A stretch of 59,344 nucleotides of DNA from Streptomyces misionensis (lineage in GTDB: Bacteria; Actinomycetota; Actinomycetes; Streptomycetales; Streptomycetaceae), in assembly GCF_007896895.1 (NCBI RefSeq), contig NZ_VOGW01000102.1, positions 1 through 59,344 on the forward strand. The letters run 5' to 3'. The notes under the pieces were generated by a model, which saw only the letters and a list, made by a program, of their open reading frames with translations, did not search any database and was not told the DNA's origin. Shown here one piece after another: positions 1 through 7,765 of the stretch. The position numbers were made by a program, and so were the translations under genes. Positions within the stretch are counted from its first letter, which is position 1. Every line of letters starts with the position of its first letter.

Positions 1-172
1 CGGCGTATCCGCGGCCCCGCGCCACCCGCTTGGCGTCGAGCGCGCCCCGCTCCAGCGCCGCCGTCCACGCGTTGCCCCACCAGGTCGCCGCGAACTCCTC
101 TCCCCCGGCCGCCCGGGACGCGAACGCCGGGAAGGTACGCCGGAGTTCACCGTCCCGGTGAGGGGTCCCCAT
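1..172 (-). CDS. Partial mirror copy of the SWIM protein N-terminus
   Basis: Because of the inverted repeat, the minus strand from ATG 172 down to the window edge encodes the same first 57 residues as the SWIM gene at 236, with identical upstream bases. The reading frame is open to the edge. Whether a full second gene lies outside the window cannot be seen. If the palindrome is an assembly fold-back, this entry is not a real gene. Confidence 0.3.
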   Translation of the reverse strand, partial: MGTPHRDGELRRTFPAFASRAAGGEEFAATWWGNAWTAALERGALDAKRVARGRGYA

Positions 173-407
173 GGTCGGCGGTACGTGCGGGACGGCGCGT
201 CGGCCGCCGGCGCCGTCCCGCACGTACCGCCGACCATGGGGACCCCTCACCGGGACGGTGAACTCCGGCGTACCTTCCCGGCGTTCGCGTCCCGGGCGGC
301 CGGGGGAGAGGAGTTCGCGGCGACCTGGTGGGGCAACGCGTGGACGGCGGCGCTGGAGCGGGGCGCGCTCGACGCCAAGCGGGTGGCGCGGGGCCGCGGA
401 TACGCCG
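1..407. repeat. Perfect 198-base inverted repeat around an 11-base centre
   Basis: Bases 1-198 are the exact reverse complement of 210-407; I checked every base of both arms. The centre (199-209) is not symmetric. The right arm contains the start region and first 57 codons of the SWIM gene, so the left arm is a mirror copy of the same region on the other strand. The left arm runs into the window edge, so its true length is unknown. It may be a real head-to-head duplication or a fold-back artefact at a contig end. Confidence 0.95.
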
Positions 408-1498
408 ACCGGGGGCATGTGGACGCCATCACCGTGACGCCGGGGCTGGTGCTCGCGTACGTGCGGGGGAGCCGGCCCCGTCCGTACCGGGTCCAGGTGC
501 GGGTGCGCCCGCTGGAGGACGAGGAGTGGGAGCGGTTCCTGGACGCGGCCGCCGACCGGCCGGGCCATATCGCCGCCCTGCTGGACAGGGAACTGCCCCA
601 GTCCCTCGCCGACTGCGGCGTCCCGCTGCTGCCCGGCCCCGGCGACCTCGTCCCGCGGTGCAGCTGCCCCGACTCGGGCCACCCCTGCAAGCACGCGGCC
701 GCCCTGTGCTACCAGACGGCGCGGCTGCTCGACGCCGACCCCTTCGTCCTGCTGCTGCTCCGCGGCCGGGGCGAGCGGGAGCTGCTGGACGCCCTCTCCC
801 GGCGCAACGCCGCCCGCGCGGCCCGCGCCGCCCGGGAGCGGCAGCCCGCGGCACTGCCGGGCATCCGGGCCACCGAGGCGCTGGCCGCGCGTGAACTCCC
901 GCCGCCGCCCCCGCCCTTGCCGGTTCCGGCGCACCCCGAGCAGCCTCCGGCGTACCCCGCGGCGCCCGGCGGCCCCGATCCGTTCGCGCTGGACCAGCTG
1001 GCGACCGACGCCGCCGCCCGCGCACACGCGCTGCTCGCCACCGGTCGCGATCCGGTCGGCGAGCTGAGCCCCTGGCAGGACGCGGTGCGGCTCGCCGCGG
1101 GCCGCCCCGGTTCCGGTCTGACCGTCACCACCCGTGCGCTGTACGCGACACTGGCGGCGGCCACCGGTCGTACCCCGGGCGATCTCGCGCGGGCCGTCGC
1201 CGCCTGGCGGCAGGGCGGGGAGGAGGGACTGGCCGTGCTGGAGGAGCCGTGGGACCCGCCGGCCGGCCGGTTCGACCGGGCGCGCCCGCTGCTGCTCGCC
1301 GCCGACCTGCCCGCGTTCCGGCCCTGGCGCAACCGGCTCACCCATCCGCGCGGCCATGTGCAGCTCCGCCTCGGCCGCGACGGACTGTGGTACGGCTACG
1401 AGTCCGAGCCGGGCCAGGACGACTGGTGGCCCCGGGGCACCCCCGACCCGGACCCGGTCGGCGCGCTCACCGGGCTCGGTGCCGCGGACGAGTGGTGA
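236..1498 (+). CDS. SWIM zinc-finger domain protein
   Basis: The product is 420 residues. A SWIM-type zinc site (CxCxnCxH) is visible as Cys142, Cys144, Cys151 and His153 in RCSCPDSGHPCKHAAAL, after an N-terminal half typical of actinobacterial SWIM proteins (WWGNAW near residue 31). The C-terminal half is Pro/Ala-rich without a recognised domain. The family usually sits beside SNF2-type helicases and is thought to bind DNA or protein; no helicase is visible here. ATG 236 is preferred over an in-frame GTG at 158 because the intervening 26 residues look non-coding. The gene faces the transglycosylase across a strong hairpin. Confidence 0.85.
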   Translation: MGTPHRDGELRRTFPAFASRAAGGEEFAATWWGNAWTAALERGALDAKRVARGRGYADRGHVDAITVTPGLVLAYVRGSRPRPYRVQVRVRPLEDEEWERFLDAAADRPGHIAALLDRELPQSLADCGVPLLPGPGDLVPRCSCPDSGHPCKHAAALCYQTARLLDADPFVLLLLRGRGERELLDALSRRNAARAARAARERQPAALPGIRATEALAARELPPPPPPLPVPAHPEQPPAYPAAPGGPDPFALDQLATDAAARAHALLATGRDPVGELSPWQDAVRLAAGRPGSGLTVTTRALYATLAAATGRTPGDLARAVAAWRQGGEEGLAVLEEPWDPPAGRFDRARPLLLAADLPAFRPWRNRLTHPRGHVQLRLGRDGLWYGYESEPGQDDWWPRGTPDPDPVGALTGLGAADEW

Positions 1499-1528
1499 CC
1501 GACGCCGCATCCGCGCGCGGACGTTGAA

Positions 1529-1569
1529 AAGGCCGGTGCCGGCAGCGTGGAGCTGCCGGCACCGGCCTT
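1529..1569. terminator. Bidirectional hairpin terminator
   Basis: A perfect 18-base stem (1529-1546 with 1552-1569, loop GTGGA) lies between the convergent SWIM and transglycosylase genes. The stem starts with AA and ends with TT, but no long U tract follows, as is common in Streptomyces. Confidence 0.85.
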
Positions 1570-1590
1570 CGGTGCGGGGGCCGCGGTCGA

Positions 1591-2097
1591 TCAGTACGCG
1601 GAGTTCACCTTGTCGATCGAACCGTAGCGGTGCGCGGCGTAGTTGGCGGCCGCGGTGATGTTGGCCACCGGGTCGGTGACGCTGTGGGCGGTGCCGGCCA
1701 CGTGGTAGGTGTTGAACGTCGGGTCGATCACCTGGAGCAGGCCCTTGGACGGGGTGCCCTTCTTGGCGTTGACGTCCCAGTTGTTCTGGGCGTTCGGGTT
1801 ACCGCCGGACTCGCGCATGATGTTGCGCTTCAGGCCCTCGTAGCTGCCGGGGATGCCCTTGGCCTTCATGATGGCCAGCGACTGCTTGATCCAGCCGTCG
1901 AGGTTGCCGGAACCGGACTTGGCCGCGCTGCCGTTCGAGGCCTTGGCCACGGCGGCGGCGTGCACCTGGGGCATCTCGGCGGCCTGGGCGTTCGTCGGCA
2001 TCAGGGTCAGTGCCGCGGCCGCGGCGCCGGTGGTGGCGATGCCGGTGATGGCGAGGGTGCGCAGGCGGGCGATGCGGGTGCGGTTGGCCATGGTCAT
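1591..2097 (-). CDS. Secreted lytic transglycosylase (SLT domain)
   Basis: The 168-residue product starts with a signal peptide: Arg-rich to about residue 14, a hydrophobic Ala-rich stretch to about 37, and a likely cleavage after NAQAA. The rest is an SLT/lysozyme-like domain with the catalytic glutamate expected at Glu96 in MRESGGNP and the usual KGLLQVIDPTF and Ala-Asn-rich repeats after it. It should cleave peptidoglycan glycan strands outside the cell. ATG 2097 (MTMANRT) follows a GGAAAG-type site; ATG 2091 is the alternative. The divergent upstream DNA carries a long leader. Confidence 0.9.
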   Translation of the reverse strand: MTMANRTRIARLRTLAITGIATTGAAAAALTLMPTNAQAAEMPQVHAAAVAKASNGSAAKSGSGNLDGWIKQSLAIMKAKGIPGSYEGLKRNIMRESGGNPNAQNNWDVNAKKGTPSKGLLQVIDPTFNTYHVAGTAHSVTDPVANITAAANYAAHRYGSIDKVNSAY

Positions 2098-3112
2098 ACG
2101 AAAGGAACTCTTTCCCTGGGGGTCATGGTCGTGCCGGCCGCGATGGTCGCGGTGGCGGTGGGGCGCGGGCCCCGTGCTGCGGGTGGACCGGGCGGTTCCG
2201 GCGGAGTTCCGCTCGGTCCGGCCCGTTGTGTCCCGGCAACGACAGCAATAGTTAGCCAGGGCCGAAGCGGCTGGCAAGCATGTGACGTACTACCCAACTT
2301 CGGAGTAATGTCCGAAATGGGCCAATATGGAGATTTCTGCCCTGCTCAGGCCGGTCCCGTCCTACGGCCCTGCTTAGGACGTGATCTGGCTCCTATGGGT
2401 GGCGTCACAGGAAAGGGCCCCAAAACGGCGTGAAAACGGCCCGATTCGCACGAGGTGGAACCGGTTGACGGGGCTCGGTCCGCGTCCGGCGGCCTCAGCG
2501 GTTCGCGCCGCAGCGGACGCATCCGGGTGGCGGGGTGTGGCTGTGGTCCACTCGTGCCGCGCGGCCACGAGCGAGCCCCCCGCCGGGAGGGCCACCGGCA
2601 GGCGCGCGACCACCGTCCGGCGGGCCCGGAAGGCCGCCGCGAGGACCGCTGGTACGAGTGCGGCGATCAGTACGGCCCGCGGCCGCCCGATGTGTGCGCG
2701 AGGGCGGCCGCGTCGATGACCGCCCGGTCGCCTCGGGCGGCCCGTGCGTCCAGGCCGTAGCTGTGTCCAGTCCGGGACGAGCCGCCCGGTCTCCGGCGGG
2801 AACGGCGCGATCGCGAGGGCGAGGTCCGCGCCCGGACGGGCTCGGCGCGCCCGGGGGCGACGGTGCCGCGGGGCCGGGAGGGTGTCGGTCATGAGTACGG
2901 GGTGCCGTGGCGTGGCGGCGGGGCACGTGAGTACCGGTACTCAACGGGGGGCCGGCGGGAGCCCCGCGAGCCATGACGGCGCGTAGGCGTGTGTACGTGC
3001 GGTGTGAGCGGACGGCGCGTGAGCGGACGGCGCCCGTGCGGGCGCCGGGCCGAAGGGCCGCCCGGAGCGGCCGGCCGCGGGCGGCGGCCGCACCGCGGCT
3101 GCCGCTCCCCGC
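2098..3112. other. Long leader and gene-poor spacer
   Basis: About 1 kb separates the transglycosylase start from the next gene. Bases 2270-2345 are comparatively AT-rich and probably hold the transglycosylase promoter, giving a leader of up to about 170 bases. I looked for the c-di-AMP (ydaO-type) riboswitch often found before cell-wall hydrolases and could not match its conserved boxes. From 2380 to 2892 the minus strand has coding-like patches in two frames but no convincing ribosome-binding site or family. I treat it as a possible remnant. Confidence 0.4.
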
Positions 3113-4489
3113 TCAGGCGGCGGCCGATTCCCAGGCGCCGTAGCCGCCGAGCAGGTCGTAGACCTCGGTGCGGCCGCTGCGCCGGATCAGGCTGGCGGCG
3201 ATGGAGGAGCGGTGGCCGCCGGCGCAGTGGACCACCAGACGGCCCTCGGCCGGGACCTCGCCGAGGCGCTCGGCCAGTTCGGCCAGCGGAATGTGCAGGG
3301 CGCCCTCGATGAAGCGGCCGCCGTCGCGCTCGCCGCAGTTGCGCACGTCCAGCACCAGCGGGGGCTCGGCGGAGGCGAGTTCCTCGCGCAGGGCCTCGGC
3401 GGTCAGCCGCCCGGCCCGGCGCGTCCGGTCGCAGAGGGCGGCGAAGACCTGCTCGGGATCGGCGGCGTAGCCGTGGACGCGGTCGAAGCCGATGCGCGCG
3501 AGGCGGGTGACGGTCTCCTCGGCGCGGTCCGCGGGGGCGACGATGAGGATCTCGTCCCGCGGGGTGAGGACGCTGCCGGCCTGTTCGGCGAAACGGCCGT
3601 CGAGCGGGACGTTGACCGAGCCGGCCAGGTGTCCGGCGGCGAAGGCGAACTGGTCGCGGGCGTCGAGGACCACGGCACCGCCGGCACGCAGCCGGGCGAA
3701 CTCGGCCGCGTCCAGCGCCGGAGCGCCCTCGACGGCCTGGAACAGGCCGCGGTTGCGGCGGTTGAGGTCGGCGTCGTACGAGAAGTAGCCGGGGGCGGCC
3801 GACTGGCCGGTGGTGACGAGCCGGACGAAGGCGTCCTGGTCCATCGGCCGGCAGGCGTAGTTGGTCCGGCGCTGGATGCCGATGGTCGACTGGAGCTCGG
3901 TGGACAGGTTCTTGCCGCAGGCCGAGCCGGCGCCGTGGGCGGGGAAGACGCGGACCTCGTCGGGCAGGGCCATCAGCTTGTGGTGGACGCTGTCGTAGAG
4001 CATCGCGCCCAGTTCCTCGGCGGTGACACCGGCGGAGGCGAGCAGATCGGGGCGGCCGACGTCGCCGACGAACAGGGCGTCCCCGGTGAGCACCCCGTAG
4101 GGGACGGTGTCCTCGGGCTTCTCGAAGACGAGGATGCTGATCGACTCGGGGGTGTGGCCCGGCGTCTCCAGGATCCGGAGGGTGACCTCGCCCAGGGAGA
4201 TCCGCTCGCCGTCGGCGAGCCCGCGGATGGGGTATTCGGTCACGGCGCGCTGTCCGTAGCCGATCCAGGCGCCGGTGCGCTGGGCCAGCTCCAGGTGGCC
4301 GGCGAGGAAGTCGGCGTGGAAGTGGGTGTTGATCACCGCCTCGACGGTGAACCCGTGCGCCTCCGCGTCCGCGACGTACTCGTCCACGTCCCGGCGGGGG
4401 TCGACGACGACCGCCTTCCCGCTGGTCGGGTCGCCGATGACGTAGGCCGCCTGGGACAGGCAGTCGAGGTAGTGCTGCGCGAAGTACAT
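3113..4489 (-). CDS. Persulfide dioxygenase-like MBL-fold protein with two rhodanese domains
   Basis: The 458-residue product has an N-terminal metallo-beta-lactamase domain of the ETHE1/CstB class (NTHFHADFLAGH, His56, His58, Asp60, His65), which oxidises glutathione- or low-thiol persulfides. Two rhodanese domains follow. The second has an active-site loop with Cys422 (HCAGGHRS). The first lacks a cysteine at that place (IVAPADRAEE) and is probably structural. This order matches CstB-type sulfide-detoxification enzymes. ATG 4489 has AGGAGG six bases upstream; longer upstream frames run through the operator region and are not real. Three CsoR-type operators lie just upstream, so expression is probably induced by persulfide. 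Confidence 0.9.
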   Translation of the reverse strand: MYFAQHYLDCLSQAAYVIGDPTSGKAVVVDPRRDVDEYVADAEAHGFTVEAVINTHFHADFLAGHLELAQRTGAWIGYGQRAVTEYPIRGLADGERISLGEVTLRILETPGHTPESISILVFEKPEDTVPYGVLTGDALFVGDVGRPDLLASAGVTAEELGAMLYDSVHHKLMALPDEVRVFPAHGAGSACGKNLSTELQSTIGIQRRTNYACRPMDQDAFVRLVTTGQSAAPGYFSYDADLNRRNRGLFQAVEGAPALDAAEFARLRAGGAVVLDARDQFAFAAGHLAGSVNVPLDGRFAEQAGSVLTPRDEILIVAPADRAEETVTRLARIGFDRVHGYAADPEQVFAALCDRTRRAGRLTAEALREELASAEPPLVLDVRNCGERDGGRFIEGALHIPLAELAERLGEVPAEGRLVVHCAGGHRSSIAASLIRRSGRTEVYDLLGGYGAWESAAA

Positions 4490-4533
4490 GAGGTGCCTCC
4501 TGGCGCGGGTGGTGCGGGGGACTGGCTCCCTGG

Positions 4534-4549
4534 ATACCCGGCGGGGTAT
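4534..4549. promoter_or_regulatory. CsoR/CstR-type operator 1
   Basis: ATACCCGGCGGGGTAT is a near-perfect palindrome of the ATACCC-GGGTAT type bound by CsoR-family repressors (copper CsoR or persulfide-sensing CstR). It is the closest of three sites to the persulfide dioxygenase gene. Confidence 0.8.
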
Positions 4550-4568
4550 GGGAGAAAGGGATCGAGAG

Positions 4569-4584
4569 ATACCCACGGGGGTAT
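4569..4584. promoter_or_regulatory. CsoR/CstR-type operator 2
   Basis: ATACCCACGGGGGTAT, 35 bases from operator 1 and 32 from operator 3, roughly whole helical turns, so tetramers could sit on one face of the DNA. Confidence 0.8.
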
Positions 4585-4600
4585 TGATGGGAAGTACCGT

Positions 4601-4616
4601 ATACCCGCGGGGGTAT
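4601..4616. promoter_or_regulatory. CsoR/CstR-type operator 3
   Basis: ATACCCGCGGGGGTAT, the last of the left-hand group of three. Confidence 0.8.
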
Positions 4617-4727
4617 ATGGAGGCAAGTCGGCCGCGCCTTGGGGTGGCGGGCCCGGCGCCGGGTGTCCGCGGCCTCCCGGTCGCGGGCCGGTGAGGCGGC
4701 TCACCTGGGATCGAGCGAGGGGGGGCG

Positions 4728-4743
4728 ATACCCCCAGGGGTAC
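4728..4743. promoter_or_regulatory. CsoR/CstR-type operator 4
   Basis: ATACCCCCAGGGGTAC, one of two sites serving the rightward rhodanese-TauE operon. Confidence 0.8.
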
Positions 4744-4762
4744 TCGTGTTATCGTGAGGCAT

Positions 4763-4778
4763 ATACCCCCGGGGGTAA
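4763..4778. promoter_or_regulatory. CsoR/CstR-type operator 5
   Basis: ATACCCCCGGGGGTAA, 35 bases from operator 4, the same spacing as operators 1 and 2. Confidence 0.8.
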
Positions 4779-4917
4779 TGCTGAACCGGTCTCGCGCCCC
4801 GCCCCGGCGGGGCGCGGTGACCGTGGACGACGGCCGCGCCATCGCCGCCGCGAGGGGCGGCCGGCGTGACCGGAACGCCCTCCCGTCCGCCCTTTCCCAG
4901 TTCCGAGAGGTTGTGTG

Positions 4918-5283
4918 ATGTCCCTCTTCCCCACCGGCGAGGACCGGGCCACCGCCGAAGAGGCCGCCCGGCGCATCCGGGCCGGCGGCGCCCCGGCCGT
5001 TCTGCTCGCCGTGCGTCAGCGGCGCGAGTGGGACGCCGGCCACGCGCCCGGCGCCGTGTACGCGCCGCTGTCCGGCCCGGTGGCCGGGGCGGCGCTGCCG
5101 GCGGCGGCACAGGCCCGGCCGCTGGTGGTGATCCGCCGCAGCGGGCAGTGCACGCAGCAGACCGCCGGGCTGCCGGCCGCGCGGGCCGCGCGGGTGGTGG
5201 ACGTCACGGGCGGCATGCGGGCGTGGGCCGCCGCCAAGCACCCGGTCGTGGACGAGCACGGGAACAGCGGCTCGATAGCATGA
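4918..5283 (+). CDS. Single-domain rhodanese-like protein, shifted cysteine
   Basis: The 121-residue product has a rhodanese fold signature (REWDAGHAPGAVYAPL, then a C-terminal DVTGGMRAWAAAKHPV). In the active-site loop IRRSGQCTQQTAG the usual catalytic cysteine position is Arg and the only cysteine lies four residues later. Sulfur-transfer activity at the normal site is therefore doubtful. It may carry persulfide on the displaced cysteine or be a binding protein. It starts at ATG 4918 after GAGAGG and its stop overlaps the TauE start (ATGA), so the two are translationally coupled. Operators 4 and 5 lie 140-190 bases upstream. Confidence 0.8.
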   Translation: MSLFPTGEDRATAEEAARRIRAGGAPAVLLAVRQRREWDAGHAPGAVYAPLSGPVAGAALPAAAQARPLVVIRRSGQCTQQTAGLPAARAARVVDVTGGMRAWAAAKHPVVDEHGNSGSIA

Positions 5284-6023
5284 CGACCCTGGTTCTCGCG
5301 CTCGTCGCCGGTGCCGTGATCGGCCTGGCCCTGGGCGGGCTCGGCGGGGGCGGCAGCGTCCTCGCCGTACCGGCCCTCATCTACCTCCTCGGCTTCACCC
5401 CGGCCGAGGCGACGACGGCCAGCCTGGTCATCGTCACCCTCACCTCGGTCACGGCGCTGGCCGGACACGCCCGGGACGGCAACGTCGTCTGGCGCACCGG
5501 ACTGCTGTTCGCCGCGGCAGGCATCCTGCCCGCGATGCTCGCCGGGGCCGCCGCCGGCCATCTGCCCCAGGCGGTGCTGACCATCGCCTTCTCGGTCATC
5601 GCGGCGCTCGCCGCGGTGCGCATGCTGCGCCCCGCCCGTGCCGGGTCCACCGGCCGGGTGAGCCCCGGCAGGGCGGGTGCCGCGGGCGCCGGTCTGGGCG
5701 CCGTGACCGGGTTCCTGGGCGTGGGCGGCGGCTTCCTCGCCGTCCCCGCCCTGGTGGGTGTGCTCAAACTGCCCATGCGCCGGGCCGTCGGGACCAGCCT
5801 GCTGGTCATCACGATCAACTCGCTGGCCGCGCTCGGCGCCCGCGCCGGCAGCGGCACGCACCTGGACTGGGCGGTCATCGCGCCGTTCACCGCGGCGGCC
5901 GTGCTGGGCGCCTGGGACGGCAAACGCCTGTCGAAGAAGCTCAAGGGCGGGACGCTGCAACGCGTCTTCGCGTACGTCCTGCTCGCGGTCGCCGTGTTCA
6001 TGCTCGTCGACGCGCTCCTCTGA
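5280..6023 (+). CDS. TauE/SafE (TSUP) family sulfite/sulfur-compound exporter
   Basis: A 247-residue membrane protein with two halves, each opening with a glycine-rich motif characteristic of the family: GGLGGGGSVLAVPAL near residue 20 and GFLGVGGGFLAVPALVG near residue 143. Seven to eight hydrophobic segments are visible. TSUP proteins move sulfite, thiosulfate or organosulfonates. Here the likely job is to export sulfite or thiosulfate made by the persulfide dioxygenase and rhodaneses. The start overlaps the preceding stop by ATGA. Confidence 0.88.
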   Translation: MTTLVLALVAGAVIGLALGGLGGGGSVLAVPALIYLLGFTPAEATTASLVIVTLTSVTALAGHARDGNVVWRTGLLFAAAGILPAMLAGAAAGHLPQAVLTIAFSVIAALAAVRMLRPARAGSTGRVSPGRAGAAGAGLGAVTGFLGVGGGFLAVPALVGVLKLPMRRAVGTSLLVITINSLAALGARAGSGTHLDWAVIAPFTAAAVLGAWDGKRLSKKLKGGTLQRVFAYVLLAVAVFMLVDALL

Positions 6024-6122
6024 CCGCCCCGCCGCGGTCCGGTACCCCCCTCACCGTCACCGCGCGCGGGGCACCCACACCCCCGCTCCGGACAACACCG
6101 ACACGCAAGGATCACCTCTGCC

Positions 6123-6698
6123 ATGACCATCACCGCCATCGATCCCCGCCAGGCCAAGAGCCGGCTCCACGAACTCACCGTCATCGACGTGCGCACCCCC
6201 GGCGAGTACGCCGGCGGTCACGTCCCCGGCGCCCTGAACATCCCGCTGGACCAGCTCGACCGCGCGCTGCCCGACATCCGTGTCGCCGCCGAGCGCGGCG
6301 AGGTCCTCGTGGTCTGCGCCTCCGGCGCCCGCTCCGAGAAGGCCTGCACGCAGCTCGCCGCGAAGGGCATCCGCACCGCGACCCTCGCGGGCGGCACCGG
6401 CGCCTGGGCCGCCGAGGGCCACGAGCTGGACCGCCCCCTGGCCTGCGACGTCAAGACCGCCTGGAGCATGGACCGCCAGGTCCGCCTCACCGCCGGATCG
6501 CTCGTCCTGCTCGGCCTTGCGCTCGGCGAGTTCGTCCACCCGGCCTTCCGGCTGCTGTCCGCCGGTGTCGCGGGCGGTCTGGTGTTCTCCGCCGTGACCA
6601 ACACCTGCGGCATGGCGGCCATGCTCGGCAAGCTGCCCTACAACCGGCCCGGCAAGGCCGACCTGGACGCCACGCTGGCCCGCCTGCGCGGCCTCTGA
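6123..6698 (+). CDS. Rhodanese with C-terminal DUF2892 membrane anchor (YgaP-like)
   Basis: Residues 1-110 form a rhodanese with a complete active-site loop (VVCASGARSEKA, Cys65), so unlike the gene at 4918 it should be catalytically competent. Residues about 120-175 are two hydrophobic segments of the DUF2892 type, giving the architecture of membrane-anchored YgaP. The total is 191 residues. It follows TauE after 99 bases with no obvious hairpin or CsoR box in the gap, so it may be cotranscribed from the promoter under operators 4-5. A terminator hairpin follows it. Confidence 0.88.
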   Translation: MTITAIDPRQAKSRLHELTVIDVRTPGEYAGGHVPGALNIPLDQLDRALPDIRVAAERGEVLVVCASGARSEKACTQLAAKGIRTATLAGGTGAWAAEGHELDRPLACDVKTAWSMDRQVRLTAGSLVLLGLALGEFVHPAFRLLSAGVAGGLVFSAVTNTCGMAAMLGKLPYNRPGKADLDATLARLRGL

Positions 6699-6707
6699 CC
6701 CGTACGG

Positions 6708-6735
6708 TGCCCCGTGCGCCCCGGCGCACGGGGCA
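6708..6735 (+). terminator. Hairpin terminator after the sulfide operon
   Basis: The stem TGCCCCGTGCG pairs with CGCACGGGGCA just downstream of the rhodanese-DUF2892 stop codon. Confidence 0.75.
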
Positions 6736-6792
6736 ACCCGTCCGTATCCCTCCCGGCCCGCGCGGGGCCGATCCGGCGATAGCGTGATCCGC

Positions 6793-7593
6793 ATGACGGC
6801 TGAGGGCGAGGCGCTGGTCGGCGGGATGGCGAACGCGGGAGCGGTCTTCCGCCGGGGCGAGCTGGTCGAGCGCCCCGCACCGCCGGGCGCGCGCGCCCTG
6901 CACGCCTGTCTCCGCGCGCTGAAGGAGCACGGCTTCGACGCCGCGCCGACCCCCGTCGGTCTCACCGCGGACGGCCGCGAGCTGCTGACCTTCGTCCCCG
7001 GCGACGTGGCTCTGCCGCCGTTCCCGGACTGGGCGATGACGCAGACGGCCCTCGCATCGGTGGGGAGCCTGCTGCGGCGCCTGCACGAGGCCGGCGCGGC
7101 CGTCGGGCTCGACCCCCGAGCCGAGTGGCCCCGGGACCTGGCCGACCCGGAGGGGGGAACGACGCTGTGCCACAACGACGTGTGCCCGGAGAACGTCGTC
7201 TTCCGGGACGGCCGTGCCGCCGCCCTGATCGATTTCGACCTGGCGGCCCCGGGCCGTCCCCTCTGGGACCTCGCCATGACCGCCCGCTACTGGGTGCCCA
7301 TGCTCGATCCCCGATCCGCGTCCGCCCTCCACCCCTGCGGGCTGGACGCGCCCGCACGGCTGCGGATCCTCGCCGACGGCTACGGGCTCTCGCGGGGGGA
7401 GCGCGCCGACCTGCCCGGCGTCGTCGAGCAGGCCACGGAGGTCTGCCGGGCCTTCGTCGCCCGCCGCGTGGCCGACGGTGACCCCGTCTTCCTCCAGGCG
7501 CTGGCCGAGCGTGGCGGATGGCAGCGCTGGGACCGCGTGCGGACCTGGCTGGCGGACCACCGCACGACGTTCACGGCCGCTCTGCTGAACTGA
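6793..7593 (+). CDS. Aminoglycoside-phosphotransferase-fold kinase
   Basis: The 266-residue product shows the APH/choline-kinase catalytic loop CHNDVCPENVVF (Asp129 as base, Asn134 as metal ligand) and the metal-binding DFD at 147-149 (ALIDFDLA). The N-lobe is short. The substrate cannot be told: this family includes antibiotic, homoserine, fructosamine and choline kinases, and many Streptomyces members are unassigned. ATG 6793 is chosen over the in-frame GTG at 6784; neither has a strong ribosome-binding site. It stands alone, without resistance or biosynthesis neighbours. Confidence 0.8.
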   Translation: MTAEGEALVGGMANAGAVFRRGELVERPAPPGARALHACLRALKEHGFDAAPTPVGLTADGRELLTFVPGDVALPPFPDWAMTQTALASVGSLLRRLHEAGAAVGLDPRAEWPRDLADPEGGTTLCHNDVCPENVVFRDGRAAALIDFDLAAPGRPLWDLAMTARYWVPMLDPRSASALHPCGLDAPARLRILADGYGLSRGERADLPGVVEQATEVCRAFVARRVADGDPVFLQALAERGGWQRWDRVRTWLADHRTTFTAALLN

Positions 7594-7765
7594 CCGGAGC
7601 GGACGTCCGAGGGCATCGCTTCGCGGGTCCCCGCGTCCATCGGCCCCCGTCGCATCGTCACCCACCGCGCACCACCGCTTCCTGACTTCGCGAAAGACGC
7701 ATCCGGCACGTCGTTCCGCGCGTCCTGCCTTGTGCGGGGGCAGGAAGTGAACGAAAGGTCAGGGC

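Noticed and set aside
2098..2345. c-di-AMP (ydaO-type) riboswitch before the transglycosylase
   Set aside because: The leader is long enough and the gene type fits, but the conserved GGGGAACC- and GGGUGAA-like boxes are not present.
2374..2892. 172-codon minus-strand gene
   Set aside because: No ribosome-binding site, frame switches in the most coding-like part, and no recognised family; mentioned only as a possible remnant.
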